From Unio delphinus (Eukaryota > Mollusca > Bivalvia > Unionida > Unionidae), in the NCBI GenBank assembly GCA_029339505.1, contig JAQISU010000164.1:1550001-1614000 (forward strand): DNA of 64,000 bases, read 5' to 3'. Under the pieces are notes generated by a model. The model saw only the letters and a program-made list of their open reading frames with translations, had not been told where the DNA came from and searched no databases. How positions within the stretch are numbered: the first letter of the stretch is position 1; each line of letters starts with the position of its first letter. The position numbers were made by a program, and so were the translations under genes. Shown here piece after piece: positions 58,405 through 64,000 of this stretch.

Positions 58405-58625
58405 ATATACATGTCAGAGAATTGTTACATGCATGTATGCATGTCAGTAAACTGCAGCATACTATTTTTACATGTCAGTGAATTGGAATATGCATCTATA
58501 CATGTCTGAATTGGAATATGCATATATGCATGTTAGTGAATTTTAGCATACATGTATACATGTCAGTAAACTGCAATTTGCTATTTTTACATGTCAGTGG
58601 ATTGGAATATGCATCTATTCATGTA
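58405..58625. repeat. ~60-bp imperfect tandem repeat, 3-4 copies
   Basis: CATGTCAGTAAACTGCA--ATACTATTTTTA and CATGTCAGTGAATTGGAATA then TGCATCTATA recur in alternation. Confidence 0.8.
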
Positions 58626-60373
58626 CTTTTAATTGCCTGAATTAATAAGATCGATCAGTTTATGTCCCATCACTGTAACTGGTGAAAGTTTTATTGTGTA
58701 GTAATATTATTCATATTTGACATTATTTTAATGTTTCAACCAACATACGCACACAATATGGAGAAAGCTAACCCGAAACTTTCGTCCTCTCGCTAAGAAT
58801 TTCATCAGCAGGTTTAATTTCTACTGACTTTTAACACCACTCGATAGAACGGTGAGCTATGATAACAGATTGTCACAGATATGAGGCAGGTTGTAAGATC
58901 ACCTTGCCCCTGTTCAGCTCTAGTTGGTTGGCACGGATGTAGATCGATTCCTTAATTCCCCGCTGCTACATTGTCACATATCACATCATTCAGTTGTTGG
59001 TGGCATATATTGTAACCCTGGGCAGACTGGTTAAACTTGAGGTTTGTATACTTTTTCAGGCATGAATGGTCCTTTCAATCGCCATTTTAGTTGCTTAGTA
59101 CAATTTTGTCAAAATAATAAAGATATTAGAAGTGGTAGTAGTAGTAATATAAGTAGTAATGTTGCGTACACCTTACTGAAACAATGACTATGACGAAGTA
59201 TTTCTTTGAATTCATGCTAAATTTATTTATAATATCAATATAAAAAAATTATTCTGAACATTTTTCCGATTTTGACGGTATTATATTTTAGATATTATCC
59301 ATGATTCACTGTACTGTACTTAAACCGTCAAATGCTACATATGTGCAGTTGCCTTTTCGTTTATGTACATATTTTTCTATGAAGTTTGACGATGAGCAGT
59401 GGCGTATATTTCCCCTGTTTGATAAGACCTGGGGAAAATATATTTTCCGGAAAATCACGTGCCTCAGAGTCGTATGATACTTGTAAATCGACGCTAGTAG
59501 AAAGTCTGACCGTATTTAAAGTGTTTATTGACCATAAACAGTACATTCGAAAAAAAAAGTACTGCCTAGTATGATTTCAGAATTCTACAAAGACTTTCGA
59601 TTATGTATAAAATGAATACTTTATTTCTCCCTTGTAATGACAAGAGGGACACTTTTAAATCACGAATACTTACTGATATAAGGTAGCTATCCTCATTTTC
59701 TGTTTTCACTTTATATTTAACCCTTTTGTGCAATAATAGGTTTGTTTGTGTTTGTGATTCCAAACAAGATGGCTGATTAATATACTGCATGACAATGAGT
59801 TTTCTCGAACATGTATGTATCGATTTGTATTGACTCATCATCACATCTGGGTATTTGCAATACAAATTTAATTCAAGGTATTTGAGCTGTGCATTTCATG
59901 CTGTTGAGTAATATGTTCTCCCCGTACTTACGTATATCAGATACTGTTTATAAGGACGCGTTCCACTCTCAAATTTAAATATACCAGATAGTCTTGTATG
60001 GACGCGTTTTATTTTCACATTTGTCAGTTTAGAAACGTAAAACTAATAATCTTTTTAATAAGACCTTTGTTTTCTCGATGATGAATTTGCCTCTTACAAC
60101 ATAGGCTGTGTCTCTTCATCATCAATTACTGTTAATATTGGCCGAACACTGACGAAACCCTAACACCTGTCAATAGTTCATTGCTTTATACAATCGATTG
60201 AACTTGGCTAAACTTTGTCCAATCGTTTATTTAAAAATATGGTTTCAAATGTATAGATTTATTTTGCTTGGTGTTTGATTGCTCAGCAACGAAGGTAGAT
60301 TGTTTAACGCAGAGGCAATTGGAGTCAAATGTGCAAGGGAACACCACCACAACCATCTCGGGTTCGGTCGATT
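58626..60373. other. Non-coding stretch; short inverted repeat at ~59404-59441
   Basis: TATATTTCCCC ... GGGGAAAATATA forms a short stem. A ~45-bp sequence around GGACGCGTT is repeated twice at 59935-60025. No gene is supported. Confidence 0.5.
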
Positions 60374-60560
60374 CTTGTTGTTGTTGTTGTTGATAGGCTT
60401 ATGCATGGCGGCCAGTATTAGTGGTGGAAGAAGAACCCGGGAAGACCACTGGAAAGAACCACTGACCCACGAGAAGCTACTGGCAAGCTTTTACTCAGAT
60501 CCACATTGGTCAGCCGATGGTAGAAATCGAAGAACACACTAACAACTGAGCCATCTTGAC
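60374..60560 (-). mobile_element. tRNA-derived SINE, family S2, head degraded
   Basis: On the - strand: TGGCTCAGTTGTTAGTG (box-A remnant), CTTGCCAGTAGCTTCTCGTG, GGTCAGTGGTTCTTTCCAGT, TTCCACCACTAATACTGGCC, then a (CAA)n tail. The TTGTGCTGAAAAAT block is missing. Confidence 0.8.
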
Positions 60561-60919
60561 TCTCTCTCCATCAGTTTATAGAGACAAGATTCTTGCACAA
60601 AGCAAAACATACGAATGTGTTCAAGACGAGAAAAGAAAAATGTATTCTATATAATATCCAGAAAAAGTTTGGGTGTATTTGTTGGCGAACGGTGGAATGA
60701 ATCACTTAAATGTAATATAACTTAATCATGCACGGACCTTACGGGAAACAAGAGTACATATATTAGTACTTACAAGGACAAAGGTACTCCTGTACTGACA
60801 GTAATTTTCGTTGCAACATTTCATCAAATGTTTATAATTATTTCAGAATTGAACTACTCGAATATAATTGTGACACAAGTATTCTAAATTGTAATTTTGT
60901 GTATAATAAATTTTGCGAA

Positions 60920-61042
60920 AAATGTTAACTCCTAGAAAAGTTTTAAATATCTCCACTCCTAGAAACGTTTTCAATACCTCGAATCCTAGAAAAGTTTTCA
61001 ATACCTCGACACCAAGAAACGTTTTCAATACCTCCACTCCTG
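60920..61042. repeat. 27-bp tandem repeat, ~4.5 copies
   Basis: CCTAGAAAAGTTTTCAATAC plus CTCGAAT with drift; the + frame shows S-T-P-R-N-V-F-N-T nine-residue repeats in a 62-codon frame. Too short for a gene call. Confidence 0.9.
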
Positions 61043-61795
61043 TGACTGAGAGAGGCAAAGCCGTTGTAAGTGGGCGCAGGGAATACACCTTTCGGCAATA
61101 GCATTTGAGGAAAGATCCGCAGCGAGAGAAATTCCAATATTCCTGGAAATAAAGGGCACCATAGCAGACCAGATACAAGCTTAAAATAACAGTGGAAAGG
61201 GTGAGTATTTGTTACAGGGAGAGAATGCACTTCAACCTAATTAGGAAAACAGCGCACATAGTACCATTGGTAACGCAGGAAATTGCACAAAAACCTGAGA
61301 AAATATACATAACAAGAATTCCGAAAAAGATTCCGATTGATGCAATAGCAGAGATATTCTAAGATAAATCTGAAAAAGGTACGACAGTGAAACGCAGAAC
61401 AAGCAAGGAAACCACCGGCCTTATTCTGCCGACATGAATTCCTAGTAAAACTACGAAATAAGGGATGAATCTTTCATAGAAAATGCACGTAAAGCGCAAC
61501 AGGTTATAACTAATAGAATGTACACTCAAAGAAAAAGAAACAGCAAATTCAGAAAGTATTATTCAAGAAAAGATAAAAAACGCATACATATTAAAAAATA
61601 TATAGCAGCGAAACCTTCTGGCGTGAAATTAGACCAACAAAGAACAAGATGGAAGGAAATATCCCCATTCTGAAAACAAAATTAATGGATAAAATAGACT
61701 CAAATGGAGACCAAAGCTAAAGAAGTGACGAATGCGAAAAGACTCAAAACAATATTTTAAAAAAATAAAGAATACGACGAAGATCAATTATTAGA
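61043..61795. other. A-rich non-coding stretch
   Basis: A strongly A-rich + strand with only short coding-like runs; it could be remains of an old retroelement. No motif is recognised. Confidence 0.4.
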
Positions 61796-61975
61796 CATGG
61801 AATGAACAACCCCCGGCCCGCGAACGTGTTATGTCCGGCCCTCAGGGCAAATTAAAACAACTCAGAAATCTGACCCGTGAACAGTAATTATATTAAAGAA
61901 ATTAGTGTTTACGGCCCTCGAGTGGTCTTAGAAATTGCAAGCTGGCCCTTGGCTGAGAAAGGTTGAGCACCCATG
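61796..61975. mobile_element. 180-bp hAT-like MITE
   Basis: It starts CATGGAATGAACAACC and ends GAGAAAGGTTGAGCACCCATG; the inverse of the end is CATGGGTGCTCAACCTTTCT. It has GC-rich GGCCCGCG and GGCCCTC blocks unlike the AT-rich surroundings. TATTAGA is present on both sides (61789-61795, 61976-61982), fitting a hAT-type ~8-bp target duplication with one mismatch. Confidence 0.75.
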
Positions 61976-61982
61976 TATTAGA

Positions 61983-62318
61983 TAATCAAATCAACTATAA
62001 AATTAAACAACACAACATAACAAGATATAGGGAGATATACAGAAAGGTAGAGATAAAAAAAATAAAAAGAACAATCACTAAAACCGCAAATAGAAACCAG
62101 TAGATGAAAGGGAACAATACTGAAGAGAGGCTTAAAATACTTCCAAGACCTCAACAGTTAGAAAGTAAACACAGCCTGAAATACAAACGTGAACCTACAG
62201 AAAACAAGACAAACATTAATACAGAACGAGGAATAGAAACAACCATAGAATTTAGAAAGACTGGTTGGGGGTCGCCACAATGGACTGTTTGTTTTTTCTT
62301 CATAGAGACCTGGAGGTA
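61983..62318. other. A-rich non-coding stretch
   Basis: Nothing recognised; same A-rich character as 61043-61795. Confidence 0.5.
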
Positions 62319-62321
62319 ATC

Positions 62322-62373
<52 letters not shown>

Positions 62374-62386
62374 GGGGGGGGGGGGA
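62319..62386. repeat. (GA)n microsatellite plus G-rich tail
   Basis: About 25 GA dinucleotides, then a run rich in G. Confidence 0.97.
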
Positions 62387-62490
62387 GTCAGTAAAACTTT
62401 GTCTAGGCTTAATAACTCGAATACCTGACCTAAACATTATTACTACATTTATTACGCTGCGGGAAGTGTAGCTTGAAACAGCTGCGTTGA

Positions 62491-62496
<6 letters not shown>

Positions 62497-62571
<75 letters not shown>
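62497..62571. repeat. (TA)n microsatellite
   Basis: About 37 TA dinucleotides. No gene is recognised between 62572 and 63024. Confidence 0.97.
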
Positions 62572-62575
<4 letters not shown>

Positions 62576-63013
62576 ATGTATTAATTATAGGTAAATTGTA
62601 AGCTAAGATACGTGCCCCAGTGACGTAAACAATATCATTCATGTAACTTTGCTTGTATTGCTGTAAGCATCAAGTCAATGTCCTTATTCGGCCAAGCGAG
62701 ACGTAATTCGGCGTTCGGTATGAGATTAAGGAACCTAAGATGGGTGTAAAGCTGGTAAAGTAGATATTTGATACCTTTTATACAGAGTAATTTTTATTTC
62801 CTTTTCAATTTACAGAAAGGTAAACTTTGTTGAACTTATTTGTTATACGTTAAAATCAAACACTTCAGTTTAACAAAACTAAAATTATAAACGACCAGCA
62901 GATGAGTCAAGGATATACTTAGAACAGAAATGTTCGATACGGCTAAAATAGGCTAAACGACTAACATAACCGTTAGAATACGCTAAACGACCTGGAAAAT
63001 TATATACACATAT

Positions 63014-63128
<115 letters not shown>

Positions 63129-63141
63129 GTGAAATTATAAG

Positions 63142-64000
63142 CCTACAACGCGTAACCCCCTGCACAATCTTCGTAAGAAATGCCGCGGCTGGTGTTGGTC
63201 TCTAATGGCTTCGTACAGGGAAAAGTACAATCTCAAGTAATTCTTCTAGGCAAAGTCAGGTTCGAAGGGCCTTGCCATCGCGACTGACTTCGATTATGGA
63301 GTGTGACGATGCCAATGATTAAACGCTTGAGTAACTGTCCTTGGAACAGATGATCGACGATCTTGGATAGGAGTTCAAGGTGAATGGTGAAAGTTTTCAC
63401 TTCCATACGTCGTATCGGATACTTGGCAGTTGTTCTGGTCAAAGTGTGACCGATGTAGTTTCCCACTTTAGGTAACATGTCCACACGTGATACGTAGAGT
63501 CTGACTTCTTAGATAATGGATTTGTAAGCGGCATCATGTGCAGCCATGCAAAATGGAAAGCGGTACTGTTAAGATTCAGTCTGATACGGACATTTACGCT
63601 GTTCAACAAATACTCCATATATATTCTCTTGTGACCACATGTCCAAATTCAAGCGAGCTATCAGTTCTAAACTCCGGCTTCCAGAAATTTTGCTTTGACG
63701 GTCATTAAATCCCACGTTGGTGTCACCTAGCATGTTGAACGTATCCGCCGTGTCAGGTTTCCATACCACGCAATCATCCATATGACTAATGTTGGCTTCT
63801 ATTCCGTCTGTCAAGAGATTTTCCAGGTAGGCTCAGTAAGGGTAAGTATCCATGTTGCTGCTGACCAGTTTGTTATGCATGTACAGATCCACCTCGCCGA
63901 ACAAGGAGTGCATAAAACTGTTGACAGGAGCTACTGCCTCATCGACATCTAGATCGTTATCATCTGCCTCGTTTACTTTGATTTTCAAGTACAAATAACT
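63142..64000 (-). pseudogene. Capsid-protein-like pseudogene fragment (F54H12.2-like family), runs off window
   Basis: One - strand frame reads continuously apart from stops from 64000 to about 63142. Visible blocks include VAPVNSFMHSLFGEVDLYMH, AYLENLLTDGIEANISHMDD, LELIARLNLDMWSQENIYGV, TTAKYPIRRMEVKTFTIHLE, FQGQLLKRLIIGIVTLHN and ISYEDCAGGYAL. They resemble an invertebrate protein family annotated F54H12.2-like. I associate it with jelly-roll capsid proteins of Maverick/Polinton-type or related virus-like elements; that link is from general knowledge and not checked. Breaks: TGA at 63833-63835, TAA at 63569-63571, TAA at 63509-63511 and TGA at 63233-63235. The product cannot be made. Regular codon use and GC higher than its surroundings suggest a recent foreign origin. 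Confidence 0.65.

Overview
The window is eukaryotic genomic DNA: AT-rich, intron- and repeat-dominated, with GT-AG splice signals, AATAAA signals, long (TA)n, (GA)n and (TACA)n microsatellites, tRNA-derived SINEs and a non-LTR retrotransposon. A mollusc, most likely a bivalve, is the best guess. The reasons are the SINE heads with a CTGAAAAAT...GGCGT-AAAC tail module, a CARD-containing gene of a kind expanded in bivalves, and the repeat style. This is inference, and no species is claimed.

Layout. (1) 1-19.6 kb: the 3' end of a laminin-alpha-like gene on the + strand. A laminin G exon (579-794) and the terminal exon (18473-18615) agree in splice phase across a 17.7-kb intron. About 14.3 kb of that intron is one 54-bp satellite array (about 265 copies, with kilobase-scale internal duplications). 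The intron also holds SINE pieces and an old ~145-bp tandem repeat. The upstream exon carries a TAA and a frame offset that one base indel could explain. (2) 19.6-32.7 kb: no recognisable gene; a series of minisatellites (61, 50, 27, 62 and 73 bp), one SINE and three related hairpins. (3) 32.7-37.3 kb: two nested terminal-inverted-repeat DNA transposons, each with an 8-bp target duplication. The inner one carries a predicted intact three-exon gene for a 106-residue zinc-finger protein. The outer one split a unit of the old ~145-bp repeat. (4) 37.3-50.5 kb: mostly non-coding. It has degenerate coding-like tracts on the - strand near 40 kb, SINE copies, an 836-bp insertion in a small tandem repeat, and a ~300-bp inverted-repeat element. 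(5) 50.5-53.7 kb: a dead endonuclease/reverse-transcriptase retroelement (- strand) that has lost its catalytic Asp-Asp box. It is bounded by a SINE on one side and a (TACA)n tract on the other. (6) 55.8-58.1 kb: the one long intact coding region, a 667-residue protein with two N-terminal CARD-like domains and a helical TPR-like C-terminal half. (7) 58.1-64 kb: microsatellites, small repeats, a 180-bp hAT-like MITE and, at the right edge, a broken capsid-protein-like pseudogene (- strand) of probable virus-like-element origin.

No operon-like cooperation exists here. The host genes with support are the laminin-like 3' end and the CARD protein gene. Most remaining structure is satellite DNA and mobile elements nested in each other, and the nesting gives a relative age order.
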